DNA of 64,000 nt. It comes from Asterochloris sp. CNOR1 (taxonomy: Eukaryota; Chlorophyta; Trebouxiophyceae; Trebouxiales; Trebouxiaceae). The notes beneath the pieces are model-generated. The model searched no databases, was not told where the DNA came from, and saw only the letters and a program-made list of their open reading frames with translations. Each line of letters starts with the position of its first letter. Position 1 is the first letter of the stretch. Below are positions 46,501-61,500 of the stretch, piece by piece. Both the position numbers and the translations under genes were made by a program. The stretch lies in assembly GCA_963969365.1 (NCBI GenBank), contig OZ017751.1, positions 1,054,001-1,118,000 on the forward strand, in the 5' to 3' direction.

Positions 46501-49500
46501 CATGGCTGCACCCACACAACAAGCCCATTCTAGGCAGGCGGCCACCATGCAGATCCTGCAGCCCACCCGCACAGCTCCAAGGGCGTCTGATACGTTGCGG
46601 GCGCCTGCTCTGAGGGTGTCAGCTCAGCAGATGGTGCTGGTCCCAATGCCATTGCAGCAGGCTGCCCTGCTAGTCAGCAGCCATGCAACCATTTCAAAGG
46701 CCTTGCCCGGAGCAACGTCCTGCATTGCAGCATCTGGAAAGCCCACCTGCTCGGCTCCGGATGCAGGCAGCCTGTTTGGAAAGCGCCCGTGTCAGGTCAG
46801 GGCGCGCCTCTGTGTACTCTGCGGTCACTGTGTAGCTGCCTGCCACTGTCAGGGGCTCAGCAGGTTCGAACAGAAAGCGGCTCTGGCAGGAGTCACGGGA
46901 GCTGGCACCCATTGGCTGCAGAGTCAGAGCCTCTGAGCTGTCCCCGTCTGCAGGGCAATAGGGAGGGACCTGAGCAGGAAGTTGCTCCTGCGAGGTGACT
47001 GGATGTGGTGTCCTGCAGACAGTGCAGGGGTCAGGGACTTGACAAGATTGTTCTGCACAGCAAGCCTACAGAGTGCAGTCCTGCTCTGCCTTGAGGGGCA
47101 CATTGTTCAAGACCCACAGTCCCCACTTCTGATCAGCTTCGTTGCAGGGCATCTGCACATGCACACTGGCTGGCAGCACAGCACATGCAGGGGCATGCTC
47201 CCCTGCAGCACGCTGGCGTGCCAGATGCAGCTGATGGTGCGAGCACCCACCTGGTGGTTTCACGTGTAGGACCAGGCCCTCGCCAGCTGCAGCAACCTCC
47301 AGCCCCCTCCTGTCATCTGTCTGCACCAGCACTGCCACCTGGAGAGTGCCCTCTGGAGAGAGGGCAGCAGGCAGGCTGGCTGGGTCAATTGTCAGCTCAG
47401 ACACGATGTTGGCTGCGGACAGGTCCAGCGTGACCTGTGCCTCTTCCAGTGGCATCTGCACAGAAGGGAATTTTTGTTCCCCTGTGTCTGGAAAGTGCAC
47501 AGACATCACTCACACACTTCTAGGTTGTTATTCTGTGCGGCTGTCAGGGGTATCCGCAGACTCATTGCAGAGGGTTGACGAGTGGTGTGCATGGCAAATG
47601 CTCAACTTCTGTGAATGCTGCTGCCAGGCTTTAGGCTCTCAGTAATGCTCCACTTGGACTCTGGACAAGCTTGCTGAAGAAGGTTGACTGCTGAGCCCAG
47701 TGTCAGACATGTCCACATCAGCTGAAGCCCCTACGTGAGTCCTGCACAGATGACTGCTTGGCAGGCATGAGGCGAGGTAGAAGTATGACCGGTCACTTCC
47801 ACCAGCACACCTTGCGAGATCCTGAGGCTGCCCTCAGAACATACTGCCCGCCCACGTCTGCAGCAATGCGCACGTCCTTGAAGACAGCTGTTCCTTTCTT
47901 TACAGCTGCCTTGTTGCCCCCAGCTGCTGCCACTGTGGCAGAGTGCCCTGTGTCATTGGCTGATAGGGCGCTGGGGTTGAGCGTGACCTGCAGAGATGGA
48001 AGCATGGTGACATCGCCCTTGTGCAACCTTCTTGACAGTAACGCGCTGTGTAGCACCTCTCTGCTTCCTGTAGCGTTCTGAGGCATCTCTGAGTCTGCAG
48101 ACTTGTGGCCAACCACCCACTGTACAGCAGCATTTGCCTTACTATACCCTGCCTGCACACGCACCAGCGGCAGCCCACTCTGTCAAGCCTCACCTTGGCA
48201 GGCTCACTGCTCATGCATAGCACCGCCCTCATCGCGCCCCAGGCTCACATGCAGAGTAAGCTGCCAGCAACCCGGCAGCACCTGCCTGGCTTGACTGCGG
48301 CAGCCAGTCCCCACCCACCTCTACACCCCCAACATCTGTGCAGAAGTTGCCCCCCGCATCGGCCACGCGCAGCGCCAGCTGCGGCAGCACCCCGCGCGTC
48401 CCACAGGACAGCGTGGCAGGCCCCTCAATGACCAGCTTGGCAGGGGGCCCAGCCACCAGGGTCAGCTCCATCATGTCCTCCTTGTACTGGGATGAACCCT
48501 TCTTGCCTGCCACACACAGCAGGCAGTCCGGACCAGGTGCTGCAATGTTGCATGGACTCAACTGCAGCCAGCCTGTGTGCCGCTGAACATATGAGTGGCA
48601 GTCAGGCAGGTTACTGATGAACTGCATCTACAAAGGGTCATTGCAGCCCCAGGTGGCCACAACGGCAGAGCAACACTGCGCCCTCAGCAGGGCGCCCCAC
48701 CTGCAGCGTCTTTGGCAGTGAGCTGTATGAGGCCAGGGTGCCCACTGAGCACCATGCGGATCGTGTACACGTCACTGTTGCCCTGCAGCAGGGAACGGCC
48801 TGAAGCTCTTTCGGGATGTTGCGCAAGAGCGCAGAAGACTAGCATGGGCTTGGTGTTCAGGCCTTCTCCTCAGGCTGCAGTAGGTTGCCTGGCAGAGCCC
48901 CCTGGGCACGCGAGGTTGCTGGCGACTGTTGAGCCCACTTTGGGAATGTCTGACGGGCCACTGTTGGTGGGTCATGGCCAGCTCAACCAAGAGAAGACCA
49001 GAGCTGCTATGCACAGAAACCACTGCAGCATGGCAACACATTGCTGCAGGGCTGCATAGGAGCTGAGAGGGCGTCTCGCCCAGGACTTGGCTGCATGCTC
49101 ACCCCCAGCCCCCAGCCCTTCTCCCAGCTGCTGGGATTCACTGTCAGGGCGTGATGTGAGGAAGGCTCAACGGTTGGCTCTGGGGCGGTGCTGGCCACAC
49201 CTGCACACCTGCAAATGATGCAATAGGTGTCCTCAGGAGCGGCCCCAACGTTTCAAAACGCTTGTCAGTTGAGAGATTAGCACTTTGTAGCTGCCTGCCG
49301 CCTTTGTGCTGACATGAGGTCTGCAGGCATCATGGAAGGGGCGTGCCGTGTTGACTTGCTGGCACACTAGGGTGGCATGATTCAGCTGTTCAGGGCTGCA
49401 GCTCTTGCAAAAAAGGCTGAGCCAGGTCTCTGCATAGATTCAGCATCTGGAGTGCAGGAAGCTTGGCCAGCGGGCATGCTGGCTGTGCAGCCCCTGTGGC

Positions 49501-52500
49501 CACAGCAGTCCTGCAGGGGGATCTCTGCCCCATGTTTGGAGGAGCTGCACAAGCTTTGCACCCAAGCACACCCTTCCTGAGCTGTGTCCTCGAAACCAAG
49601 TCCGGCCATGTGGGCGCGTTTGCCGCTGGGTAGCCAGCACTGGATGAGGCCACAAGCAGTTCTCACCTGTGGGCAGAAGCATTCTGCAGGGTGGGGCCTC
49701 TCTTTGACCCACACCAAGGAGACAGCCTGCATTCGCAGGTGCCTGACACCACAGCAGACATGGCAAAGTTATCTTTTGTGGCCAGAAACATCCTGCAGTG
49801 TGACCTCCAGCACATGCTACGTGCACACCCTTACATCTGAGGCACCTGCCTGCCTGTGCTGTGCCGTGGTGGCAATGGCCCTGATCAACCAGTGTGTGTG
49901 CAGCTGCGGGCAACACAGTACACTCAAACACATCTAACAGGAACAGTTGCCACCTGTGGCCAAAGGCGTCCTGCAGGGTGACCTCAACCTCAAAGGGGCG
50001 CCCGCACTGCACCTCTCCCTGGGGCAGGGCCTGGCTGTGGGCGTCCAGAGCAGCCAGGCCCCAGGTGGATGGGGGCCCCGGCACCACCCCGACCTGCAGG
50101 CCCAGGCTGAAGAGTCAGGACCAGCTGTCCAGTGTTGCAGCTGCAGGGGTGCTGCGCAACTACGTCTCAGGTGGGTGCAGCCCCTGCACCACCTAATCTG
50201 CAGGGGCGAGAAGGACGGTCATGTGGTCAGGATGAGCCCTGCAAGGGTTTCAGCTGAGGGGCCTGCAGCACAGATGGCGGGGAACCAGGCCATGATGACG
50301 GGGAAAGAGAAGCAAGCCGGGTGCAGGGGTGCTGGCTTGCAACACAGGAGGGTTGCACAAGCTGCCTAGCACTTAGTGCACACACTGCTATGCTGCATGC
50401 CTCATCTGCATATGTCCTGGCTTCACAATAGCCACACTGCAGCCACCCACCTGCAGGCCCACTTCAACTGGCAGGCTTCCCTGGGGGTCCGCCACAAAGC
50501 GCATCCAGCAGGTCATAGGCTCACTAATGCTGTCCGTCACCTGTAGCAGAAAGCTCATGCTCTGTCACTGCTTAAACAAAGTAGGGGCTGGGCATGGGCT
50601 CATTGGTGCTGGCCCTGACATGCCAGGGCAGCCTGTGCTCATCTCCACTGTGAGTATGAACCTGCTGCACTGCACAGAAGTCAAATTACCACAGCAGCGA
50701 TCTGTTCATTGTGAGGCAGGCCTGCGCCATACAGCACAAAGGCTGTTGCCTCCAGGGACTATTGCCTGCACATCAGGTCTGTCCAGCAGCAAAAGGCACA
50801 GAGCATGGCCCCCATCAATAGCAGCAGGCACAACATCTTCCATGACACATAGCTTGCTTCACCAGGCAGCAGCCAACTGTCTGCCGCTAGCAGCTGGTGC
50901 ACTGCAGCCATAATTTGCACACACCTCCAGGGGCGGCAGGCAGACCACTCCTTCCTCCAGCACAACGCGGCGGCTGCCCCGCTGCCAAGACAGCTGCACC
51001 CGCCCGCTGGAGCTGTTTGTCACAGGCCGCCCCGCCTGCAGTAGATGCAACACACTTATTGCAGGTGAGCATCAACTTCAATCAAGCCCGCCCAGTCTGC
51101 ACAGGCAGGCCGGGAACCAGTTCAGGGGGATGTGGCATGGTGTTGTACAGAACAGGACCTTCAGACAAGATTGGTAGAACCCCCCTGTGGAACAGCATCC
51201 CCAACTGCCGTTGAGGCAGCCAGCTGAAGAGGCCCCAACTGCAGCTGTGACATACCATCGCGAGTGGGGCCGCCAATTTGCCGCTGGCCTGCAACCCTGA
51301 TGGCACCTGGCAAGCAGTGCCTGTGTGCACATGCCTGCAGCACTGTCCTCACGGCACAAGCAAGCCTGTGAGGGGCTACCTTCTGCAGATGCTGCCCACC
51401 TCATCGCAGCAGTAGAATCCCAAGTCACTCAGCGTGCTCCCTGCTGGTATGCCCTCCAGAACAGCCACCTTGTCCTGTGAATCCCCACTGCCATCCTGCA
51501 CTCAGAAAATTTTACCATCAGAGGGGCCATCAGAGAACTGCATGGCAGCTTGGCTTGCGACATATGCATCCTGCGGCTTCACGGCCTGTGACAGCATAAG
51601 CTGAGAGCAGCCTCAGCCACTGGCAGCGTGGCTCAGTGCTTCCAATGCAGCTGCCTGAAGGTGTGGCATGCAGGTGCTTGCGGCACAGCCTGCAGATCTC
51701 AATACAGCAGTTGGCAGGCACCTGGGACAGTGCAGGCTGTAGGAGGTCTGCTCAGTGCGCTTACACAACGTGCTTACAATGATGGGCAGCTGCTCGTCCC
51801 CATTCATCATCACTATGGAGGTGGGGGCAGAGCTTGGCTCCACCCTCAAGCTGAGCTTGTGCTGCACGGCTTTGCCAGCTGCTGCAATGGCTGCCTCTGC
51901 CAGGGGGTTGGCGGCTGTCAGCTGCAGACTCAGGCTTGCCCGCACCACAGAACCCCCTGTGGAAGCTGCACTGGCGCGCGCATCTGCAGCACAGCACTTG
52001 TCATGCCCCCAAGCTCCAGCAGCGAATGCAACTCAGCTCATAGGGTCTGGCAGGGGCTTCTGTGGCAGCTCAAAACGGCTGGTGCGTACCGCTGACAGAC
52101 ATGAACGGCACATATGACAGGGGCAGCCAACAAGCATGTCTTCGAGTCTGTAGTAGCAGCAACTTGTAAGCGCCTGCTGATGTCAGGTACTAGTTGTGGC
52201 TTCTCCCTGTTTGCTGACGACCAAAGAGTGACTATGAAGCATGCGCAGCTCTGCATCCCATCCACAGACAACTTTACATGGAGAAGCTGCCTGGCACCCA
52301 CCAAATCTGCTGCTAGCAGCATTTGCCAAAAGGAAACCTTTCCCCGGAAGCGTGACGAGCGCCTCTGCTGGCTGCAGTGCCCTGCTCTTCAACAGGACTT
52401 CTGCCTTGACATCAGGCGTGGAGCCTGCTGGGTTGCCCCAGGCATCTAATGCTTGCATGCCAAAGGCGGGGACCTGCTGCCCACTCATGAGCTCTGCCAC

Positions 52501-55500
52501 ACCCTCCTGCAGACAGAGGCAGAGCCACTGTCAAGCGCTTGAGATGCCACAGGCAGGTACCTGCTCCCAACTCACGAAGTAAGCCGCCATGGCCTGCATG
52601 GTGCACAGGCTGTAGGGTAACACAGTCACCACTCCACGGCAGCAGCATGCTCAGCCCTCCTGCCATCACTACAGGCGGCAGCTTACAATGCTGAGCTGCC
52701 GGAAGTCCTCTGCCTCCCCAGTGAGCACTTATGTCTTTCTGGTGCAGTCTCTGCCTGGCCCACCCCAGCCTGCCAGGGTTGGCCAGCCAGCAGCTCCAGC
52801 ACCTTGCGTGCTCGCAGAGTCAGGGTCAGCTGCCATGCAGCTGCATGCAGCCCCTTGCTACATTATGCATGCAAAAGTCTGTGGGTACACAGTGAAAGAG
52901 CTGCTAGTGCCCATCAACCAGGGCCAGCATGTGCTCCTTGCTGTCCAGATTCACCTCAGCCTCCCAGGGGTGCCCAGGCAGCAGCTGCAGCAATTTGGGC
53001 GCTCCTGGGGTCAGCGTCAGAGGCAGCGTGGCCGCTGGCATGCCTGGTGCTGCAGCATGCAGCACAAGATCTGCACGGAGCACCCCACCTTCACCCTGGC
53101 TCTTCTGTGCCTGCACACAAGCAGATCACACACTCTTGGCGTGATGTAGCATACGGCAGCTGGACGGTGCAGAGTACCTGCCAGCGGCCAGGCTCTCCTG
53201 CGTCTGCGTGCCAACAGTGTTCACATCGTCACAAAGGCATGCCACACCTGCTCACCCAGCACAGATTGGCATGAAAGCACAGACACATTCCATGCGCAGA
53301 CCCAGTGCAGATTGACACCAGCACGGGGGCTCCCTCTGCTGCACACCACTTGGTGGCTGCCAGGGGCAGGGGTGCGACTGGCTGCCCCGCTGAAGACTGC
53401 CAGGCCCTCCTTGCCCAGCGCCTCCTTGGCGCCCAACACCTGAAGGTTGACCAGCCTCAGCACGCCGTCACCAACCACCTACAACTCCACAGGAGCACGG
53501 CATGGTCAGCAGCATATCATGAAAACAAGAGCAGGGGTGTATGGCAATGACGGGCAGTGTTGTGGCGCAATACCCATTAACCTACAGTATGCTCTGCAGA
53601 CTTCAGATCTCTTGCCTGCTTCCCACTGCAGCAAGCCAGATGCATGACCACCTGCCTTTGGGAGAGTTCAGGTACACGGCACCACCATATATCTGCCTGA
53701 CCTGGTCAGCCTGCACATGGAGGTCCAGGTCGCCAGCCCCCTCAGGGGTCTGCATGGACAGCAGCAAGTCCTCCAAGGGCCTGGCAGCAGGCACTTCGTT
53801 GCCAGTGGCGTCCTTCAGCTGCACAGTCAGTGGGGGTGCATGCTCTCCCAGCATGAGGCCTTTGCTGGCCAGAGCTGCTCTGCCCTCCCCCTGCAGCGGT
53901 GGGTTGCCGTCAGCTGCACTCTGCTGAATGTTTGACGGCAGAGCAGGGCGCTGAGTGTGCATGCAGAAGCCTCTATCAGACATAGCCGCCCTGCCTACTC
54001 CCTAGGCACCACTTGCTGTCAGGGGCATTTGCAGGGCAAGAGCAGCAACATCAGTGCAGGAGCAGGTCGGAGCCAGGGCACAAGGCTGATAGCAGCCCAG
54101 TGGTGTATCCGAGCAGTTGCGGGCAAGCTGGCTCGACTCGTGCAAGGCTTCTGTCCTGATAAGTGAGCACGCCCAGCACAGCAGCTGAAGCAAGCTGCTG
54201 GCTGTAAGTACATTGCACCTTTCAGCAACTCTGTGCCAGTGCATGACTGTGCACTCACCTGCAGCCCAAAGCTGGCAGCTGTGCCAGGCTGTACCTCCAG
54301 CAGCATGTCCAGCGTCAGGCTGCCTGCCTCTGGGACGGCAGGCTGTAGCGTGTACTGCAGCAGGTAGCACCCGCTGCGATTGAGCCCCTCTGTGATGCGC
54401 TCGAAAAGGAAGGCCTCCTTGACAGGGACATGGCTGCTGGCCTCAAACATCGCCTCAGCTGCACAGGGATACCACAGGCAAGTTGGCACTTGACTGCTGC
54501 CCTTCAGAGGTGCAGGTAGATGCCGGCCTCGCACACTGCCTCGGCCGCACAGCACTGGGCAAGTTGGGCCACGCTGCTTTGCTGCACAAGTTGAGAAGAA
54601 GGCAGGGCAGCACACAGCGCTGGCCTCACAACTGCGCAGGGGGTGACACCACAACTGAGACACCTTGCTTGGGCCACACAGGTGCCACACAGGGCAGACC
54701 ACATTTGTGGCAGCTGGGCTCCTGAGCTCAACGCTCATGTCGCACATTCATGCCAACTTATTCCAGCATAAAATGCAGCAGCAGGCTAGTGCTTTTGTGA
54801 CACACAATCCCATGAGGCAAGTTCCCCAAACGTTTTGTGGTGGCAGCTGTTGCCATACCCAACATGCAAGGCCAAGCGCTCACCCTCATTCAGATTGATG
54901 CGCCCCTTAGCAGCTGTCTCCTCCTGGGCCCTGTGCTCAGCAGCAGCAGCAGCTTTTGCAGCCTTCTTGCCCTTCCTGCCCTTCTTGGTTGGTGGCGGCT
55001 CACCTTCATCTGCTGCTGTTGATGCGACAGAGGGGGCGCCGTCAGCAGCAGCCGCCAGGGCTGCCTTGCCTGCACAGGGCCGGCAGGAGTCTGTGTAAGA
55101 GGAACAGGGCTTGGCAGCCAGGTGAAGCACCAGCAGCATTGCACCCCAGCAAAGAGAAGGCCCCTTAGCGGCCTGCTTGCCTGCACGGTGGGCAGCACCC
55201 GTTCCTGAAGCAAGACAAGCAACTTGTCTGATCAACATTCTCAGCTCCATACCTGACAATGCAGAGGCGTGCCATGGACAAGAGCGAGGTCAGCACACAA
55301 ATGCAGCTCTGTGGTTCACATGCTCTTGCCAGTGAACAATGGCAAGCTGCAAGCAGGTGAGTGGTCAGAGCTTGTGTACGGGATTGCTGTTGCAGCGCTG
55401 TCCACACTCAAAACATTCCAGGATAGCAGCCCAGGAACAGACTCGAACTGCAGCCCAGCTTTGCACGACAACTCACCTGCAGCCTCCGTCAGGCGCCACA

Positions 55501-58500
55501 GCCGCTGCAGGACAGACAGCTGCTGCTTTTGTCCCTCCAGAAATGCCTTGGTCAGGCGCTGCCCCGCTGCATTGCGTACAATCACGCTGCTGGACGGCAC
55601 AGCCTCGCCGGCGGCCAGCTGCAGGCTGCGGCCAGAGGCCAGCTTCAGGGGCTCCACGGACAGCACAGAGGGCACCTGCAGTCGGGTGAGCATACTCTGC
55701 CAGACTCAGACGCCATCTCGGTCAGCCTTTTGGTCCACTCACGTGAAGTGCATGATCACCTGTGCTCTGCTAAAATCAGCTGACTAGGGTGGACAGAAGC
55801 CTGTGCTCTGGATTCATGAAGCTTAAGCGCCGACCCACATGGCTGAGTCGGCAGAGCTCATCCAGCCCAGAGCAGGGTGCATAAACGTAGGCAGATGTGT
55901 GACGCGATGACGTCTCCCACCCTCTGCAATTCCCCTCTGCTGTGCTCTGCCGCCTCTCCTTTGTTGTGCAAGCGCTGTGCATGCAACCTGTCAGCATGCA
56001 GAGCCACAGACTTTAACACCTCCAGCCTACTGTGGCCTGGTGAGCTTGGCTGTGAATGTTCGTGCCGCAGGCAATTCAATAGCTCGTACCTCCTGCAGCC
56101 CTCTCTTGCTATGCTGACCTACACCGTCCTCAGTCTGCCAGCATCCTGAGTGAGCCTTGCAGACATGCAGGGCAGTCTGTATGAGCCTGTGCCGGTCCCC
56201 ACCTTCTGCAGCTCCCTCTTGCTGTGCTCTGATGCTTCCTCCTGAGTCAGCTTGCATTCCAGGCGCCGCAGGGGGCAGGTGCGGCTGGCAGCTGGCCCAT
56301 ACAGCCCCTCAGGCAGCGGCTGCACTGTGATACGCCCGCCACTGTATGCCCCAGGCCCCAGCCCGGCCTGCAGGAAACAGAGGTTCAGCGGCGTGCAGCA
56401 CTCAGGCTGACAGGCACCAGGTACCAGAGGGATAAGCTACTCCAGCTCGGATAGCGACTGGACCAGGACTGCACGATCAACACCCTCAGTGTGGTATTGC
56501 CGGCACATCTATGTCATCTGCAGTTCTGGCCACTAAGGATCCTTTCTCTTCTGCAGAGCAGTCAACAGCTTCTGCTGTTGCTGGCATGTGCCTGCTTTGC
56601 ACAGGCAATTGGGGGCTTGCTATGCCTAAAACTTCACCATAGCTTGGGCTGGGCAACAAGCTCCCTCCACCAAGCACAAGCTGCCTGCCCATGCTGCCTT
56701 GTCCCTACGAGTTTGCGGACCTGGGCGACGCTGAAGAACTGGATGCGCCCCACCAGGGCTGGCTTGACTGCCAGGCGCACCAGATCGCCACGCTGCAGCA
56801 TCTTGCTGCCACTGACAACCTGCTCAAAGGCGGTGCACCGCTCCCCCAACTTAGTGCGAGCGTCAGCCTGCAGCACACAGAGTCGTGGGTAGGCCTGAAG
56901 GTGAAAGGTGTGGGTGCACTAGACAACACCATTGCTGACTGTGCACGGGAGTCTGGCAGGAGACATTGTTTCTGAAGCCAGCAAGCGGCCCTGAACTGTA
57001 GCTTTATTGCACATACCTACGCTGCATGACCAATCACTTGAGCCAGACTCTGCTGGTTGCATTCGCCAGGCCTCGTGATTCTGCACCAACCTGGGCCCCG
57101 TTTGAAAGCTGCAGCATCAGCCAGCAGGCCAGCAGAGCAATACATTGGTAGATCGCTGATAACAAGACGTACGCAGCACAAACCTGCACTGCGGCGTCAG
57201 CAAGGACCTCAAAGGCCACTGACTTGTCTAGGGTGGCATGGCACTGCGTCAGCCACTCCTTGAACTTTCTGTCCTGGTGCCTGTCCCCTGCGGGCAACGA
57301 CGTAACCACCTCAATATACAAATTGTCAGGGGCTGCATACCTGAAGGCAGCACCGTGCAGCCAGCACAAGCCAGAGTGCTGTGCATGCACAGTCTGGTTC
57401 TCTGCAGGCACCATGCTCTGGGTGTGAGAAACCCCACCAATTGTGCGTGCTTGACTTGGCTTGCCTGATGCCCAGCTTGCGCCTGTGGAGGTCCCCAACC
57501 CCCCTCCCCAACAGATCTCATCATCAAATTGCAGCAGTGCATGATCGTCGATGCTGGGAGTCGGCTGTGCCTACAGCGAGAGCCCTCAGCAGACAGCGTG
57601 ACGCTGAGTTGGAGGGCATGGTAGCTTGAGGCCAGCTCACCTGGCACAGCAGCGGCCAGCAGCTCAGGCAGGTTGTCCCGGAAGAGGAGCTTGTTGCGCG
57701 TGACCTGGAAGCTGGGCCCCAGGAAGAGGGCGCCCCGAAGACGCCCAAACACCTCATCTGGCAGCGCATCCCGTCCAGCAGCCCCCCGTTTCTGCCGCAC
57801 TGCCTGCATGGGGGCAGTCAGAGGCATGATTTGGCAGGCGACAGCATGCAGCACATCCTGAGACGCTCACATCTGCCGGGGGTGTGCCCTGTATATAGCA
57901 GGCGGCTGCACCTGGCTGTGACACACACATGTATTTGCCTGAGCTTGCCAGCGTGCACTCAGGTGGAGCGGGTGAGCTGATCAGTCTCCTGCATGCTTCT
58001 GGGTGGCGCGACCACAGCAGTGGTCCAGCCACATTCACAAGAGGCAAGACTGTACACATCTGGGACATGCAAGGCAAGCATCAACACCTTGTCAGCTCCA
58101 TGCAGCACGCTGTGTACCTGTGCTGACAAGCCTCTAAAGCATCCAAAAGGGGACTTCCAGACTTCACGCAGACAGACAGTTGAGCCATCAGCTTGACAGA
58201 AGCATGACGGACGCAGTGCACATGACTGGCAGACCTCGATGAAGGGCAACGTGTCAATGCGGGCGCCAGGGATGAGGCGTCCCTGCCAGAAAGTCTCAAA
58301 GATGGGGGCAGGGGCGGGGCCTGCTGCAAACATGGCGTCCTCCAGCAGCTCCTCCTCTGCAAGACAAAGTACTGGTGCTTCATTGGTGACAAGCTGAAGC
58401 AAAGCAGGGCTGCCGAGACACCATTAGGCAGCAGGCAATCAGGGTGGATATGATTTCTGCTCTCGCAGCCAACAGTCACCATGCAGCTTTACAGTTGCAA

Positions 58501-61500
58501 GGGCCAGCCAACGCATGCAGACAGCTGTGAACACATAGTCAGCTTCTCCCATGCACGGGAAGCAGAAGGCAGGTTTGTGGCAGCCAGAACATAGCAGCCA
58601 GCATATGCAGCAGGCTGACCCGAGGGACCTCCAATACATCGCCCCCAAGTTCCCATCAGCCCGGCCAGGGCGTCAGGTAGCCCAGCTAGCTGTCAAATTG
58701 GCACAGCACATACGAAACTAGCCGCCCTACAGCATGACAAGTTCAGGCGCCTCTGGCGGCCCCTGCAGCCTCACCCACAGCGCTGTGGATGTGGCTGGTC
58801 ACGCCGGCTCACAAATCATGGCCCCCATGCACATGTTGTGGCTTGCCATGTATGGACAAGATGCACCGCTCACTGACCTTCTAAAACCCCCAGTTCTTCC
58901 CCCCGCTGCTGCGTGGCCCTGGGCTGCAGCTGGCTTGGTCGGACCTGCGTCAGGTGCTGAGAGGGCACCTGAGTCAGCCCGGTGGCTGCTGGTGGGGCCT
59001 GTGTGAGGGAGAGGCCCAACTGCGTGCGGTGCAGCATGCTGGTGACCCCCTGGGGCACAGACTCGCGCTCGTCGGCAAAGGGGAAGTACCAGAGCACCCC
59101 TGAGGCGAGGCCACGCCTGGGGACTTGCAGGGAGAAGGCCAGCTCGCTCTGCTGGGCCTACAGGGCAGGGCAGGCAGATGCAAATGTCAGGGGTCTGCGA
59201 TGTGAAGGGGTGAGGCAGCCAGGGACAACAGATGGCCTTTGTGGGCTCCAGCAAGAGCACCAAAGCCCGCTGACACTAGTAGCTAGCCCTCCTGAAAGTG
59301 GAATAGAGCTGACATCGGCTGCACCCCCACCTTGAGGTAACAGCTCTCCAGGTCGTCCTCCACCTGCGCCAGGTTGCGGTCCCACTGCAGCCTCCCATCT
59401 GTGATGCACTGCAGGGTGATGGTGGGGCCGCCCTGAGCCTGCCCTTGGCTGCTGCTGTGCGCGGCGGCCGCCTGGCTTCCATTGCTGCCTGGCTGGCGGT
59501 TGCCCTGTTCTCCATGGAGGTAGTAGTGATAGAGGTGTGCCAAGTCTCTGCAGGGCATGGCCTGCAAACTACTGTGCAAGGAAGCGCAATGCATGCAACA
59601 TTGCTGTCTGCCGCCTGTCCAGCTTCCACTGACCTCAGGCATCAGCCCAGCTGTATGTGCCAGCCAGCTTGATCCTTGACTCAGGCAGGTGGAGGCAGGG
59701 ATGGCTGCCACGCCACGTCCCCAGCCCACCTGCAGACCTGCGCCCCCTTGTTGGCATCCGCCAGCTGCTGCAGCACGTCCGGCTTCAGCTCGCCGATGAC
59801 CACCCGCGTGAAGCTGTGCCCATCATCACCTGCTTCACTTTCACTGCCCTGACCTTCAAGCCCCCCAGCAGGGGCCTGCGCCTCTGCCTGCACCCACTGC
59901 TGTGTGATGGGGAAGACGCGCTCCATCTGTGACAGCGTGGAGTCATCCCCTGGACGCCTGTGCACCAAGTCCTCCTCGTATACTGCCTGCAGAGCCTGAA
60001 ATCAGCTCTGAACGCCATCTGACAACAGAGCGTCAAAGACTGGGGCACACAACTGCACAATGACACTTTTAAGCAAAGGCCCATGTCTTCAGTCAGCGGT
60101 CGCAAGGACCCATGCAGATGCTGATGGGTTGATCCTACTAAAGATTGTAAGCCTGCTGTGCATGTCAGCTTAGACGTGAGGTTGTACAGCAGTCAAGACA
60201 GTTGCATGGCGGTCTTCTTCAAGTGCCCAACCATCTTCTTCAAGTGCCCAACCAGCATGGTGCCCTGCAACCTAGCCCAGTTCACCTCTGCATTCTTGTA
60301 TCGCTGCTCCAGCTCTGCAGCCGCGATGCGCAGTTCATGCACATAGGCACTGTTGGCGCGGCGGGTGCTGAGCTTGATGCATCGCCCCATGAAGAATGCC
60401 GCATTCTTGGAGCCCACCTGCACAAAACAGGGACCTCCCAGCTGCAGGCCGCACTGCAGGTTTATAGGGGATAATGCAGCCCACCTGTGCAAGGTAGCAC
60501 ACACGGATTCCTCACAGGTGCACGTGCCATTTGAGTGGAAACCACAGGATCATCAGCAGTGACCATGCTAGAAGGTGGTGTGAATGCTCTGCAGGCAGCA
60601 CTGTCCATCCTGGCCTGAGGTAAAGCTGCCAGACGCTGCAAGCATCACTGCTGGCGTTTGACCTAACATGAGTGGGCTTCGCAGCCACCAGCGCACCCCG
60701 AAGTAGGACAGGTCACCACCCAGGAAGCGCCCAGCCCCCAGCTGGCCCCGCCGCGCATGCGGCTCCAGTGGAGCCTGGCCCCGGTCCTGCAGCATGGTGG
60801 CGGCACCAAGTCTGGAGGCTGCTGGTACTTGTTTTGGCAGAGCCAGCCTGACTTGCCTGAGCCTGACTCTCTGGGCTCAGTGCTGTGCAGGCACAGCTGT
60901 TTCCACTGCAGCCTCTTGCTCAGTGCCTCTGCTCCAGCATGTCGTGGCTGTGGTGCTGAGGACTGCTAGATATACTGGTAATCACAACCAACCTCCATGG
61001 ATAGGTTCATGACTGCCCAGTCATTCAACTCCTGCTTGCTCATGCCTGAGCCGTTGTCCTGGACGCATACCAGGCCCTTCATGGTGCTGCCATGCCTGGC
61101 TGTGATGAAGGTGATCTGCAAGCAGCAAAGCAATGAGGGGCGGCCTGACCGCCTGCAAGGACCAGCAGGCCTTTCCGCTGCTCTTCCACCAGGTTGTCAC
61201 TGCTCAGCCGCCCTGGGCAGTTCTCGCCTGTGGCTGAACTGGATGCTGGGCAGTCTTGGGCATAGTTGTGCGGGCGCCAGTGTAGGAGGCAATCCAGGCT
61301 GTGATGATCTTGCTGCAGAGTGCACAGCAGTGCAGTCTGCCACGTAGTCTCACCTGAATAGTGCGAGGTTGCCCTGCTGCAGCCCGGTGGCGTGTGGCCC
61401 TCAGGGAATTGTCAATCAGCTCAGCCAGCGCGTAAGCAAAGGGGTGGTGTCCCTGCGCATGCACACGATCTCTCATTCACAGCTGCGCAGCGCCAGGCGG

